Assembly (NCBI GenBank): GCA_963383645.1 | Contig: OY726572.1 | Location: 69,672,856 to 69,736,855 of the forward strand | Reading direction: 5' to 3' | Length of the DNA stretch: 64,000 nt | Source: Muscardinus avellanarius | Lineage: Eukaryota; Chordata; Mammalia; Rodentia; Gliridae | Shown here: piece by piece, positions 20,900 to 31,275 of the stretch | Layout: every line of letters begins with the position of its first letter | How positions within the stretch are numbered: position 1 is the stretch's first letter | The notes under the pieces: model-generated | The model's database searches: none | The model's input: the letters and a program-made list of their open reading frames with translations, nothing else | What the model was told of the DNA's origin: nothing | Program-made: the position numbers and the translations under genes

Positions 20900-22225
20900 T
20901 AAAGCTCTACTCCCTCCATGGAACCTTCTCAGATTTTTGCCTTTTTCGTTTCATAAACTCATCTCCTGTTTCTGATCATGTCTGGGATTCTTTCTTTATA
21001 CCATCAGCACGTGCAAGCAGTTTTGGAGAAACTACTGATATGGCACTAGCCAGTTTGGAATTTAATAGTCAAGCTAATAGTTAAAGGAGCATAGGGTTTG
21101 TCACCTTAAGACTGGAAGCTCTGGGCTATGGCACAGCCATCCTGACAACTCTGTATTATTTGGATGGAGAAGAAAGAGCATGGAGGAGGGGGAGCAATCA
21201 CGGGACTTCTTAGACTTTTCCATCAAAGTTGCTTCTTACAGCGAAGGAACTGAGAACGTGTGTCCTCCAGGGACACCGAGGGCAGAGTCCTAAGCTGTGC
21301 ATGTCAAGCCGAGACATTTGTGTGAAGCCTCTTGTTTTATCTTAAGACATCATGCAGTTTTATATTATACTCCCTGGTACATGTTTCTGCCTTTAAAAGA
21401 AAGTTTTAAATGATTTATCAGTGAGTAAAACCAACCCTCTTAGAAGATTTATCATGCCAGTTTTATAAGTGTGAATTATTCTCAGGGCCAAGCACATACA
21501 GGATGGTAGATAAATGTTTGCCGAATGAATAAAGTAATGAATTGCATTGGGGAGTTTCACAGACCAGGCTGTTGCCTTCTTTTCCCAGGAGGAAGCATGC
21601 CTGAGTGTTTGAGCAGTGGGAGAACAGGGTGCTGACTCCATGGCCTAAGTGTGAGAAAAAGGGCCGGCCAGGCTGTTGGCCACGTGGGGGAAGGAGGCAT
21701 ATGAGAGATACATCAAAGGAAGAATGGATGGAACTAATGGTGCTCATTGCAGATGAAGCCCAAGAGGAAGGCTAAGTCTCAGAAATAGGTCCATTTCAAA
21801 AGGAAAAGTATGTTTAATTCAACGTTAGCCTTGGAGTTTGTGATACTAGGAGCAGATGCAGTCTTTTTTTTTTTTTCTAGACAGAGGGGCTTTGAAAGTC
21901 ACTGCCAATGCAGTATGCAAAGTGTGAAATACCTCAGTTGGTAGAGGAAACCATCACTATCTAGATTCATCCTCTCCCATGTGGTAGCCACTGGCCACAC
22001 ATGGTTTTAAGCAGACCAACCCTACACTCCTTAAACTATTGGTTTAACCATTAAATTCTAAACTGGCCAGTGCTCTACCAGTAGGTTCTCTAAAACTGCT
22101 TGCGCTGATGGTGTGGAGAAGAATCCCAGACACGATCAGTAAAGGGAGGTGAGTTTATGGAATAAAAAAGACAAAAATCTGAGAAGGTTCCATGGAGGGA
22201 GTAGAGCTTCGATAGCATATGAAGA
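20900..22225. other. Mostly unassigned intronic sequence; L2-like remnant 21478-21545
   Basis: 'ccaagcacatacaggatggtagataaatgtttgccgaatgaataaag' resembles the 3' end of L2. The rest is unrecognised. Confidence 0.5.
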
Positions 22226-22228
22226 GCT

Positions 22229-22300
22229 AGGTGTGGTGCCACACACCTGTAATCTCAGTACTCGGAGGGCTAATAAACCATGGAATGTGACTAGTTCAAA
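22229..22300 (+). repeat. SINE 5' half fragment
   Basis: 'gagctaggtgtggtgccacacacctgtaatctcagtactcgg' is a sense B1-like half, broken after about 45 bp. Confidence 0.65.
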
Positions 22301-22457
22301 CCGAACTAGGGTGTGAGCACAAAACACATGTTGAAGTTTGAAGATGGTACATGCCCTTATCCAAATAATATAAAATATTTTATTATTTTTTGCACTATAT
22401 GATAATGCTTTCGACATATTCCATTCAACAATGTAGAAATTAACATTTGCTTCACTT

Positions 22458-22747
22458 TTTTTTTTTTTTTTTTGGTGGTACTGGGGTTCCTGGAAGCCAT
22501 TCTACCTCCAGGCTACACTCCCAGACCTATTTTTTATATTTTTATTATTTATTTATTTATTTTTTTGGTGGTGGCACTGGGGTTCCTGGAAGCCCTTCTA
22601 CCTCCGGGCTACACTCCCAGACCTACGTTATATCTTTTATTTGGAAACAGGGTCTCTTAAGCCAGCGCGGCTGGCTTTGAACCTGCGTGATCCTCCTGTC
22701 TCTGCCTCCCAAGCGCGGGGATTACAAGCGTGCGCCACCACGCCCGG
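22458..22747 (-). repeat. B1-ID fused SINE with duplicated ID module
   Basis: Antisense. The ID half ('ggtactggggttcctggaagcc...ctacctcc.ggctacactcccagacct') occurs twice, at about 22475-22530 and 22565-22625, before a single B1-like half. Target duplication 'aacatttgcttcactttt' before and 'aacatttccttcactttt' after, so the whole ~290 bp inserted as one unit. Confidence 0.92.
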
Positions 22748-22955
22748 AAACATTTCCTTCACTTTTTAAAAAATGTGGCTATCAGAACATTTAAATTCCA
22801 TACTCATCTTACATCTTCAGTTTTCATTGTATTTGTTTCTCTTTCTTTGTGGTACTGAGGATGGAACCCCTGGACCTCCTATCTCTGAGCTACACCTCTA
22901 GTCCTATTTTATTCTTTTATTTTGAAACAGGGTCTCACTAAATTATGAAGGGCCA

Positions 22956-23141
22956 GCCAAGCATGGTGGCGCACACTTGTAATCCCTGCACTTGGGAGGC
23001 GGAGACAGGAGGACCACACAGGTTTTAAGCCAGCCTGGCTGGCTTAAGAGATCCTGTTTCCAAATTTAAAAAAAATATAAAATAGGTCTGGGAGTGTAGC
23101 CTGGAGGTAACAGGGTTCCCAGGAACCCCAGTACCTCCAAA

Positions 23142-23184
<43 letters not shown>

Positions 23185-23185
23185 A
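22956..23185 (+). repeat. B1-ID fused SINE nested in an older SINE
   Basis: 'agccaagcatggtggcgcacac' to 'ggaaccccagtacctcc' with an (AAAT)n tail. Target duplication gaagggcc at 22948-22955 and 23186-23193, inside the host SINE. Confidence 0.93.
23139..23184. repeat. (AAAT)n microsatellite
   Basis: About 11 tetranucleotide units forming the tail of the nested SINE. Confidence 0.95.
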
Positions 23186-23289
23186 GAAGGGCCTCACTAA
23201 GTTGTTGAGGCTGGCCACAAACGTGTGATCTTCCTGCTTCAGCCTCCCAAGTACTGGGATTACAAGCATGTGCTACCATGCCTGGCTTG

Positions 23290-24485
23290 TATTACATTTC
23301 TCTGGGCAGCACTGGTCACTGATGAAGAATGACTGACTTGATCACAGATCCAGGGAGAAAGAGCACAGCAGCTCTTCCCCGAGGACTACCACAGACAAAA
23401 CTTTGCAAACCTCCAACTGCAGAACAATGTTTATCTTTCTAGGGCATTTGGAAGATACCATTAATAGACAGTTGTGAAGAACAATGAATAACAATTAGCA
23501 TTCACCACACACATTTGACAGTATAAGTTCAAATTGAAAACAATTAAAACCCTTGTCTAAAAGATGCCCCGTCAGTCCCAAACAACTTCAGGGAGAAATC
23601 TGATTAAACTCCATTTAGTGCTAAGTCAGCACTGCCCCAGCTGTAGCTCCAGGTCGTCACTGACCACACCCACCCCTTACCATTTTAAACAGTAAGCCAG
23701 GGAACTCTTGTTCACCTCCTTGCCATTCCTGATCATTCCTTGGCCCTTTAAACATAACCAGTCTACCCATTTGTGGGAATTGAGCTGTTTTTGATATGTT
23801 ACCTAAACACCTGACAGGTGTCTGGCAGGTTCGGGGCTCTGATTGCCTCATTGCTATTGGTTGTATCTGTAAAGTACTATGTGAAATGACACGGAACACT
23901 ACTCTCTGCTAGTCAGGCAAAATGGAGGCCCAGGGGCAGGCATTCAGGGATTGCTTTTGGACTCCTTCTAAGGAAAGCTCATCCCAGTGAGGGAAGGAAT
24001 TTTCCTCTTCTGGAGTCTGGCCGGCGGGGGTCCTTGTTTCTGTAGCTGACCTCTGCTTTGCAGTATGGCTCTGCAGCTGAAAGCTCCAGCCTAACTTTTC
24101 TGACCGATGGATGGATGAAGATCTGAGCCCTCAAAGTGGCTGCCAACGAGTCCCCGAGCTGTCCCCCTTTCTGTGGCTACATTGCAGGCCAGTCTCCCCT
24201 TCATGGTGCCTCTCTGGCCTTGGTTCTTGTCCAGTTGCCTCCAGTTTCATGGGCTTTCTTTATGGTGGTTTCTGTCCCCTTCCCTCCCTCTTCCTGTGGC
24301 TAACTCCTCCTCCAAGTCTAGCCTCTTCCATCAGGCTTCAGCAAGTGAAAATTAGCTCTTGTGGAGGCCTGGACGTATTCTCAAAGTGCCTACCTCAACT
24401 GATGATAGATGGCTTACGTGGCTGTAAGATTATTTGAGGTCTTCCTTTGCCACTTGATGTTAAGCAGCTGAAAGATGGCAAGAAA
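23290..24485. other. Unassigned intronic sequence
   Basis: No confidently named repeat. 23560-23930 has an LTR-like feel (a 'ctattggttg' CCAAT-type word and a homogeneous G/C texture), but I could not define ends. Confidence 0.45.
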
Positions 24486-24489
24486 GCTT

Positions 24490-24560
24490 GTTTTGTTCAT
24501 TTCTGCATCCCCAGGGCCAGAGACGCAATCAATGTCGATTTAATAGTCAACAAGCATTCA
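24490..24560 (+). repeat. L2 3'-end remnant
   Basis: 'gttcatttctgcatccccagggccagagacgcaatcaatg' resembles the L2 3' end. Confidence 0.5.
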
Positions 24561-24564
24561 TCCT

Positions 24565-25003
24565 ACTCCTCCTGCAGACTGTCCTAAGGGATCTGGAGGG
24601 AGTGCTGTGCAGAGTACAGGGAACACTTCCCTTCCCCTCACCCTCGTGCTTGAGACCATCGTTACTACGTGTGAGGTGAGGGTGGCTTAGGTGGGTCAGT
24701 TGCAAGTCAGGTCAGCTCAGGCACATGGGCTAGGAATAAGCTGAGGCAGCCCCTCAGGTCCAAACCTCGAATCGCTCCTCATTCTTTTGGCCTGAGCTTC
24801 TCCTCCTCACCCCTTAAGTCTCCCTCCTCCCTGATTTCAAACTCTCTCCCTCTTCCCACAGCTCACCTGCTTTGCCTGCTTGGGGCTCCCTTCCCTCCTC
24901 TTCCAGCATGCTACCCCACCCTCCTGCTATCTGGCGGCTCCCATGGGGGGCATGAGCTCTTTGCAGGGTGCACAGAGGCACTGTCCTATGTGATTAGAGC
25001 GAT
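24565..25003. other. Unassigned pyrimidine-rich intronic sequence
   Basis: 24770-24920 is CT-rich (tctcctcctcacc..). No gene or named repeat seen. Confidence 0.5.
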
Positions 25004-25021
25004 TCAGATTCATGTTTTTAA

Positions 25022-25220
25022 AATTTATTATTATTTTTGTGGTACTGGGGTTCCTGGAAACCCTTCTACTTCTGGGTTACACTCCTAGACCTATTTTTAT
25101 ACTTTTTTGAATTTGGAAACAGGGTTTCTTAAGCCAGCGTGGCTGGCTTTGAACCTGCGTGATCCTCCTGTCTTCGCCTCCCAAGCACGGGGATTACAAG
25201 CGTGCGCCACCACACCTAGA
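25022..25220 (-). repeat. B1-ID fused SINE ('ggttcctggaa' subfamily)
   Basis: Antisense. Target duplication cagattcatgttttta (25005-25020) and cagattcatggtttta (25221-25236). Lacks the middle of the B1-like half (..cttaagccagcgtggctggctttg..). Confidence 0.94.
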
Positions 25221-25529
25221 CAGATTCATGGTTTTAATGCATGCACACGAGACAGCATAGTTTCAACCAGCCTCGATGGGGCCTCACTTGTGTTCCGCCC
25301 TCTGGCCTAGAATGCCGGACTGGTGCCAGGTACAGGGCTCCCAGTGAGGTCACTGGTTGGGATGTCCTTCTTCTCCTAGATATTGTTGCTGTCATTAGCT
25401 GACATGGCAGGCACAGCATGACTCACCGTTTGCATAAACACAAGCTCTTTGAATCAGCAAAATCTGCTGGCTCTCCTCAGGGATCAGAGACCCCCTCTCA
25501 CCACCGTCACTGGCAGCACCTAACCCAGG

Positions 25530-25965
25530 CCATTACCACTTCCCTCCAAAATTCTTGCCACAGTCTTCTGGCTTCTGCCTCCGCTTCCCAATTTCAGCAC
25601 TGCATTCAGAGTGACCTTGTTGACATGTAATTCAGCCTCATCTTTCTTCTGCCTAGGATCCTGCAAAGGATGCCCACTCAGAGTGGAGCTGGAATCCACG
25701 CAATTGACCTCCCTGACCATGTCTCTTCTGCACTCTCATTGCGCATTCCACTCCAGCGGTGCTGGCTTCTTTTGTGCTCCCTGATCTTGCCAAGAACGCT
25801 CCCACTCAGCACTTTGCACCTGCTGCATCCTCTGCCCGGAATACCATTCTTCATAAAGTTTATCTTCATTTATCAGGATCTTCTTCTCTTCCAGGACTCA
25901 GCTCGAATGGGAGCTGACAAGTGTGTGGACGCTGTGTCTTTCCCCTAACCCTTTTCTTTTTTGCT
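25530..25965 (+). repeat. L2 LINE remnant
   Basis: 'gcattccactccagcggtgctggcttc', 'gcacctgctgcatcctctgcccggaatac' and 'ttccaggactcagctcgaatgg' follow the sense L2 3' region, including the 'tgcccggaata.c.cttc' hallmark. Confidence 0.7.
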
Positions 25966-25969
25966 TCTC

Positions 25970-26690
25970 CTGGATTTACTCTCTGAAAACACAAACCCAC
26001 ACTACAGAGATTACTGTTACCTGTGGGCAACTTAAGAGCGCCCTTTACAGAATTCCCCTTTATAGAACTGTCACTTTTGCGTGAGGACTTCTGATGATGC
26101 AGGGTCTAGGGTAATGGTTCTTTAAAAAAAAAAAGCAAAGGATTTTTTAAAAGTAAAACCATGCAAAGAAGATCTCATTTTTGCAAATTTTGAAGAAATG
26201 AAATGTATGACCATGTGGATACATTGCTGGGGCACATGGTATGCCGATGGCAGAGGCTGTTACTGCCTTTGGTGACAGATGAGAAGACTGGGGCCAAGAG
26301 AGGTAAGTCCTTAATCTAGAAAGTCAAAGTTGTGAAAAGGGTTCTGAGACTAGAGGGCTTAGTTTTGCCACTCTCCTTCCATAGGCGTATCCTCCACTTG
26401 AACCATGGTGCACGACAAGGGTTTTATGATTATTATAAGGAATAAGTGTCTGGAAAGAATTCCCTGAACTAAAATAAAGGCACTAAATATGCAGCTCACT
26501 GCCCTCTTCATCGTCACCAAAATCATCATTAGCACCAGTCATTAATTGTCTATGTTTCATTGTTTTGCCCACAAGGAGAATGTCAGGACTTGTCATGTGC
26601 ATTTCCTAAAACATGTATCAGGTCAGCTCAAAGGTCACTTCTCAGTGACATGATTTTTTTGATGGAAAGTGCCACCCACTTCTCCACCCC
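25970..26690. other. Unassigned intronic sequence with weak MIR-like stretch
   Basis: 26270-26370 ('cagatgagaagactggggccaagagaggtaagtcctt') is probably an antisense MIR core. The rest is unrecognised. Confidence 0.5.
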
Positions 26691-26739
26691 CTGATTGTCC
26701 ACCTCCTCTCTCTTTACTTCCCCTACCTATAACATTTCT

Positions 26740-26910
26740 GACCTTATAGCCCATGTTCTAATTTACTTATTTATTGCTTATCTATTGCTTACTTACAGTC
26801 TCCTTTGCCTAAAGTGTAAACTCTATATGGATACGATCTTTATTCTGTTCATTGATGTTGACCTAGAACAATGCCAGGCACAATACAAGCAAATCAATAT
26901 CAAAACATTT
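26740..26910 (+). repeat. L2 3'-end remnant
   Basis: 'gtctcctttgcctaaagtgtaaactctatatgg...ttgacctagaacaatgccaggcacaatacaag' matches the sense L2 3' end. Confidence 0.65.
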
Positions 26911-27204
26911 CCTCATCTTGCATGTAGTTGTCCAACTCTCGATTTTAGCTCCAAACTCCAGTCAACCAAGCACAGCCTACATCCCTCACCCCTCCACTCA
27001 GTTGGTGCTTAGCTCTTGTAGATTTTGTCATATCTTATTTCTGTTCCTCTGATCTCCCTCTGGGTTGCCTTCCTTTCCGGGTCCTTTGGCATCTCTCACT
27101 TGGATAATTATATTGTTCATTCAATTGATGGCCTTTATCTCATCTACCTGCGACCAGAAAGAAATCTTAAATCTGCAAACCAGATTATGCCACTCTAGTG
27201 CTAT

Positions 27205-27275
27205 TGTGGTTTGGATCAGGGATGTTCCCCAAAGGCTCATGTCTGTAGGAGCTCGGTCCTCAGTGCAGCAGTATG
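27205..27275 (+). repeat. MaLR-type LTR 5' fragment
   Basis: 'tgtggtttggatcagggatgttccccaaaggctcatgtctgtaggagctcggtcc' matches the start of the same LTR class as 18476. It breaks off at the GGT/GAT array. Confidence 0.6.
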
Positions 27276-27660
27276 CTGTGATGATAATGTCTAGTTGTGA
27301 TAACGTAAGTAGGTGGCGTTGGTGGAGATGGAAGCGAGTGAGGGTGGTGATAGAGAGGGTGGTGATGACGAGGATGGTGGTGGTCACGGGGACAGTGGTA
27401 ACAGAGATGGTGGTGGTGGAAGAAGTGGGGGTATGTTGTCATGGTGGTAGTGATGGCAGAGACAGCAGAAAACATGGCGATGTGGGACTGATGACGGATG
27501 TGCCGTCTGCCTTCAGATTTTAAGGATGAGCAAGGATTACAACAGGTAGTTTTGTGGGAATGGAAATCCCAAGCTGAGAAAGGTTAGAAAAGTTTCCTTG
27601 ATTGGTTGGAATATGGGGTGACTATTTTGTAGTACAAGTGTAAAAGAGGGGAATGGAAGG
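27276..27660 (+). repeat. Local duplication copy 1 (GGT/GAT-rich array plus unique flank)
   Basis: Imperfect ggt/gat/gga array (27305-27465) followed by 'ttcagattttaaggatgagcaaggattacaacaggtag...ggaatggaaatcccaagctgag...gtacaagtgtaaaag'. The same order recurs at 30640-31005 and in the interrupted copy after 31260. Confidence 0.8.
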
Positions 27661-27664
27661 AATC

Positions 27665-28665
27665 TGGAGATGCAAAGGAATGGAGAAATTGAATTCAATC
27701 TATCAAAATGAGAAAAAATGCAATTAAGAGGCTTCAACTGTTCCCTTGCATCTATAGGCAAAAAGTTTTATGTGTTAACTAAATTCATTTCTTATTTACT
27801 AGTGAGTTCTAAATCATCCACTGGTGGGAGGCATACAATAGAAAGTATAGACTGTGTATCTGAGAATGGAGCCCTTTAAGAGTGCACAGGAGGAGACTGA
27901 TAAGGGAGTGAAGATGTGGTGGTGTATCACTTTTGCAATTTACAAAAGCCTCGGAAAGTCTAATCCTGATTTTCTTCTCTCTCACAAAATTGATTTTCCC
28001 GTTTGACTTTCCACGAAGCATAAAAAGGATTTACCTGAACATTGAAGCTTTTAATTTTCCATCTTATAAGATCTCACTGATCTCAGGAATTGGAGCAGGG
28101 CAATGGACCCAACAAGGGGGCTTGTCGATGACAGCTGTGAGCTGTTCTCTCTTAGCTGGATTTTCTCCATCAGTAAACTTGGCTTAGAATGCATCTCATT
28201 CGCCTTGAATCCCGCTGTGGAATTCTCAACCAATTTATGACGGTGCTGGCTAGAGGCACTGATGAGGAGTTAAGGGTGGGCACTGGGGACCAAGTGCCTG
28301 CGAAGTAGAGGCAGGAGTCTGCAGCCCTGGAGTCTGTCCACCTGTAGCATCCTGCAGAAGCTGTCTCTGCCTTGTAAGGAGGTCATTCTGCCTTTGTAGG
28401 GTTATGACTTGACACTGCGTCTTTTGTAACACCTCAGCAACCAATCATACAGGCTGTTAAACATATGGAAATTTATAACTAAGAACAATATTTAGTTATT
28501 ATTATTAGAATCAAATCAGTTGTTTGGCATTTTAATTGGCTGTCCCCCTTGATAACTGAATTTACCAGAAAGCTAACGAGACAAGGACAGAGTGTTTTTG
28601 CCTTAGAGTCCTGAGATGTTAGAAGTGATTCTTTTTCAAGTGATTCATTAAGAGATTCTTTTTCC
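27665..28665. other. Unassigned intronic sequence
   Basis: No named repeat. A minus-strand open frame at 28250-28444 (64 aa, Gln-rich) has no recognised family and no start or splice context. Confidence 0.5.
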
Positions 28666-28667
28666 AA

Positions 28668-28768
28668 GGATGAGGAAATAGACCCATAGAAGAGTAGAGA
28701 CCTGCTCTGATTACACGGCTTGTTAGAGGCAGAGCCAGGACTAGAACCCAAGTCCTCTATCTCTAAGT
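28668..28768 (-). repeat. MIR SINE remnant
   Basis: 'aaggatgaggaaatagacccatagaagagtagagacctgctctgattacacggcttgttagaggcagagccagg' is an antisense MIR core. Confidence 0.7.
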
Positions 28769-29028
28769 AGCAGGGCTTTATTGTGACATGGAGTTTTTGT
28801 GGCTATCTTAAAAATATTCCATACCACCTGCAGATAGCAGCACATGCCAATAGCTCCTTACAACATATTTGTGATTGATGATAATGATATTAGTGCCAAT
28901 TTAATTAATGGATGCTATAAAAAGGTAGGGGAACTCCTATAGTTTTCTAAATGGAAAGGATAATGTTGAATGAATAATAGAGTTAAAGCATTATTTCAGG
29001 TCTAAATTAAGGTTTTCATATATACTCT

Positions 29029-29812
29029 TTTATTGGTACATTATCATCTCATCTCATAATATAAATTGTACTGACATTGACACACTTGCACACAGCACTT
29101 GGTTCACCCCCTAGCTCTCTCCCTATCACCCCCTTCCCCATACAGAGTACTGAGGTTGACATTGGTATTTTCACATATGTATACATAGGTGGTGGTAGTA
29201 ATTACTTAATTAATCCTCACTCTTTCCCTAGACCAGCTCCCTGGCTCCACTGAGGGTTCCCCTCCATTATTTGGAGTGCCTCTGGTATCCCCAGTACGCT
29301 CTAACTTCTGCATATTAGAGAAAACGTATGAACCTTCGCTTTCTGTGACTGGCTAATCTCAACATAATGTTCTCCAGGTCCTTCCATTTTTTAGCAAATG
29401 ACATAATTTTGTTCTTGAGTAGAATTCCATTGTGTGGATATCCCCTAATTTTATGATCCATTCGTTTGTTGATGGACACCTAGGTTGAATCCATAATTTG
29501 GCTATTGTGAATTGTGGTGCTCTGAACATGGATATGCATATATTATTATAGTTCTCTGATTTCAGTCTCTTTGGAAAGAAACCCAGGAGTGGTATAGCCA
29601 GATCATATGGTGGATCCATTCCCAGTTTACTGAGGAATTTCCACACTGATCTCCATAGTGACTGAACTAATCTGCAACCCTACCAACAGTGTAGAAGAGT
29701 TCCAATTTCCCCACATTCTTACTGGTATTTATTGTTTTTTGATTTCTTGATGACTGCCATTCTGATTGTGGTTAGATGGAATCTCTCAGTGTAGTAAATA
29801 CATGAAAAAATG
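29029..29812 (-). mobile_element. L1, 5'-truncated, with ORF2 C-terminus
   Basis: 784 bp flanked by a perfect 14-bp target duplication, ttcatatatactct, at 29015-29028 and 29813-29826. The minus-strand frame 29359-29646 carries L1 ORF2 C-terminal words (YDLAIPLLGFFPK, FTIAKLW, PSTNEWI, IHTMEFYS). The segment 29029-29350 is 3'-UTR. The copy is too truncated to be active. Confidence 0.93.
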
Positions 29813-29847
29813 TTCATATATACTCTCTAAGTTAAAATAAAAATATA

Positions 29848-30058
29848 GCCGGGTGTGGTGGTGCACGCTTGTAATCCCCACGCTTGGGAGGTGGAGACAG
29901 GAAGATCACACAGGTTCGAAGCCAGCCTCGCTGGCTTAAGAGAACCTGTTTCCAATTAAAAATATAAAATGGGTCTGGGAGTGTAGCCCGGAGGTAGAAG
30001 GGCTTCCAGGAACCCCAGTACCACCAAAATAAAATAAAATAAAATAAAATAAAATAAA
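29848..30058 (+). repeat. B1-ID fused SINE with (AAAAT)n tail
   Basis: 'gccgggtgtggtggtgcacgc' to 'gcttccaggaaccccagtaccacc', then (AAAAT)n at 30026-30062. Belongs to the 'gcttccaggaacccc' subfamily with the shortened B1-like half. Confidence 0.92.
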
Positions 30059-30119
30059 ATAAATATATGTATATAGGATATGGAATTTAGTTGAGTACAA
30101 TGTTAAGAAAATTGAACAA

Positions 30120-30177
30120 AGCTTCTTTCCCTCCCTTCCTCCCTTCCTTTCTTCTTCCTCCCTTCCTTCCTTCTTTC

Positions 30178-30221
<44 letters not shown>

Positions 30222-30260
30222 TCCTTTCTCCTTTTCTTTTTCTTTCTTTCTTCCTTCTTT
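30120..30260. repeat. (CCTT)n/(CTTT)n polypyrimidine tract
   Basis: About 140 bp of almost pure pyrimidine on the + strand, at the tail of the antisense SINE that follows. Frames crossing it (Phe/Ser- or Lys/Glu-rich) are artefacts. Confidence 0.95.
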
Positions 30261-30261
30261 T

Positions 30262-30463
30262 TTGGTGGTACTGGGAATTGAACTCAGAGGCATTCTACCT
30301 CCAAGTCACACGCCTAGCCCTTTTTATTTTTCGTTTTGAAATAAGGTTTCACTAGGTTGCTGAGCGTCCCACTAACTTGCTTAGGCTGATCTTGAACCTG
30401 TTATCTTCCTGTCTCAGCCTCCCAAGTACTGAGATTACAGGTATGTGCCACCACACCTGGCTT
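30262..30463 (-). repeat. B1-ID fused SINE
   Basis: Antisense copy: 'ggtggtactgggaattgaactcagaggcattctacctcc' to 'gccaccacacctggc'. The (CTTT)n tract is its expanded tail. Confidence 0.92.
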
Positions 30464-30639
30464 AATTTTTCTTTTAGGTACAAAATTATCCCATCAGCAG
30501 GAGTCATATTCTTTTCAGCCTAGGGACCACTGATTCTGAAGTCTCCCTGGGTGGGCAAGTAAATGATATTTATAATAGATCAAATGTACATTGTTTTGAT
30601 GTCCAAACTCTTCTGTAGTGATGATTCTCCAAGATAGTG

Positions 30640-31011
30640 AGCTGTGGTCCTAGTGCCTGGTGGTGGCAATGGGAGTAGGTGGTGTGGGTAGTAGTGATAG
30701 TGGTAGTGGTGGAGGTGGAAATAAGAGTGGTGGTGGTGGTGGTGGTGGTGGTGATGATGGTGGTTGTCATAGTGACAGGTGGCGGTGGTGAAGAAGTGGT
30801 GGTAATGTGATTGTCATGGTGGTAGTGATAGCAGACAGTGTCATGATGGTGGAGGTCATAAAGGATGTACCATTTGTCCACAGATTTCAAAGATGAGCAG
30901 GGTTTACAATAGACAGGGTTTGTAGGAGTGGAAATTCCAAGCCAAGGAAGCAGCTTAGGTTAGGCGAGTTTCCCAAAGTGGGTTGTGATACAAGTATAAA
31001 AGAAAACTACA
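30640..31011 (+). repeat. Local duplication copy 2 (GGT/GAT-rich array plus flank)
   Basis: Array at 30655-30860 with a pure (GGT)8-like run near 30730-30752, then 'cacagatttcaaagatgagcagggtttacaatagacagg...gagtggaaattccaagcc...gatacaagtataaaag'. It aligns with 27276-27640. A SINE follows at 31012. Confidence 0.8.
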
Positions 31012-31208
31012 TAGCCGGGTGTGGTGGTGCACGCTTGTAATCCTTGTGCTTGCAAGGCTGAGACCGGAGGATCGCACAGGTTCGAAGCCAGCCTCCGCTA
31101 CTTAGTGAAGCTTTCAGCAACTTAGTGAGACCCTGTTTCCAAAATAAAATATAAAATAGGTCTGGGAGTATAGCCAGGAGGTAGAAAGCCTCTGGGTTCC
31201 ACCCCCAG

Positions 31209-31259
<51 letters not shown>
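31012..31259 (+). repeat. B1-ID fused SINE with (AC)n tail, inserted in duplication copy 2
   Basis: 'tagccgggtgtggtggtgcacgc' to 'gttccacccccaga', then (AC)n at 31211-31256. Perfect 16-bp target duplication, ataaaagaaaactaca, at 30996-31011 and 31260-31275. The equivalent site at about 27637 has no SINE. Confidence 0.96.
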
Positions 31260-31261
<2 letters not shown>

Positions 31262-31275
31262 AAAAGAAAACTACA

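Larger units (their letters stand above)
22845..23287 (-). repeat. B1-ID fused SINE, interrupted by a younger SINE
   Basis: Left part 22845-22955 (ID half plus 'gaaacagggtctcactaaa'), right part 23194-23287 ('ctcactaagttgttgaggctggcc ... accatgcctggc'). The break is filled by an opposite-strand SINE. Confidence 0.9.

Noticed and set aside
23025..23279. 84-aa minus-strand frame with MVAHACNPSTWEAEAG-type start
   Set aside because: This is the familiar translation of a B1/7SL-derived SINE. The same peptide type appears at 1199 and it is not a gene.
27065..27523. 152-aa plus-strand frame, the longest after 10784-11260
   Set aside because: It starts in an L2/MaLR remnant area and runs into the triplet array, giving a Val/Arg/Trp-biased artefact with no family resemblance.
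28250..28444. 64-aa Gln-rich minus-strand frame (coiled-coil-like)
   Set aside because: It looked protein-like (..TLQRQNDLLTRQRQLLQ..), but it is short, single, has no family I recognise and no flanking splice sites. A protein search could revive it.
29359..29646. 95-aa minus-strand frame as a possible host gene
   Set aside because: It is L1 ORF2 C-terminus inside a 5'-truncated L1 with target duplications, annotated as a mobile element instead.
30570..30890. 106-aa His/Thr-rich minus-strand frame
   Set aside because: Translation of the GGT/GAT-rich array. Composition follows the repeat and no domain is present.
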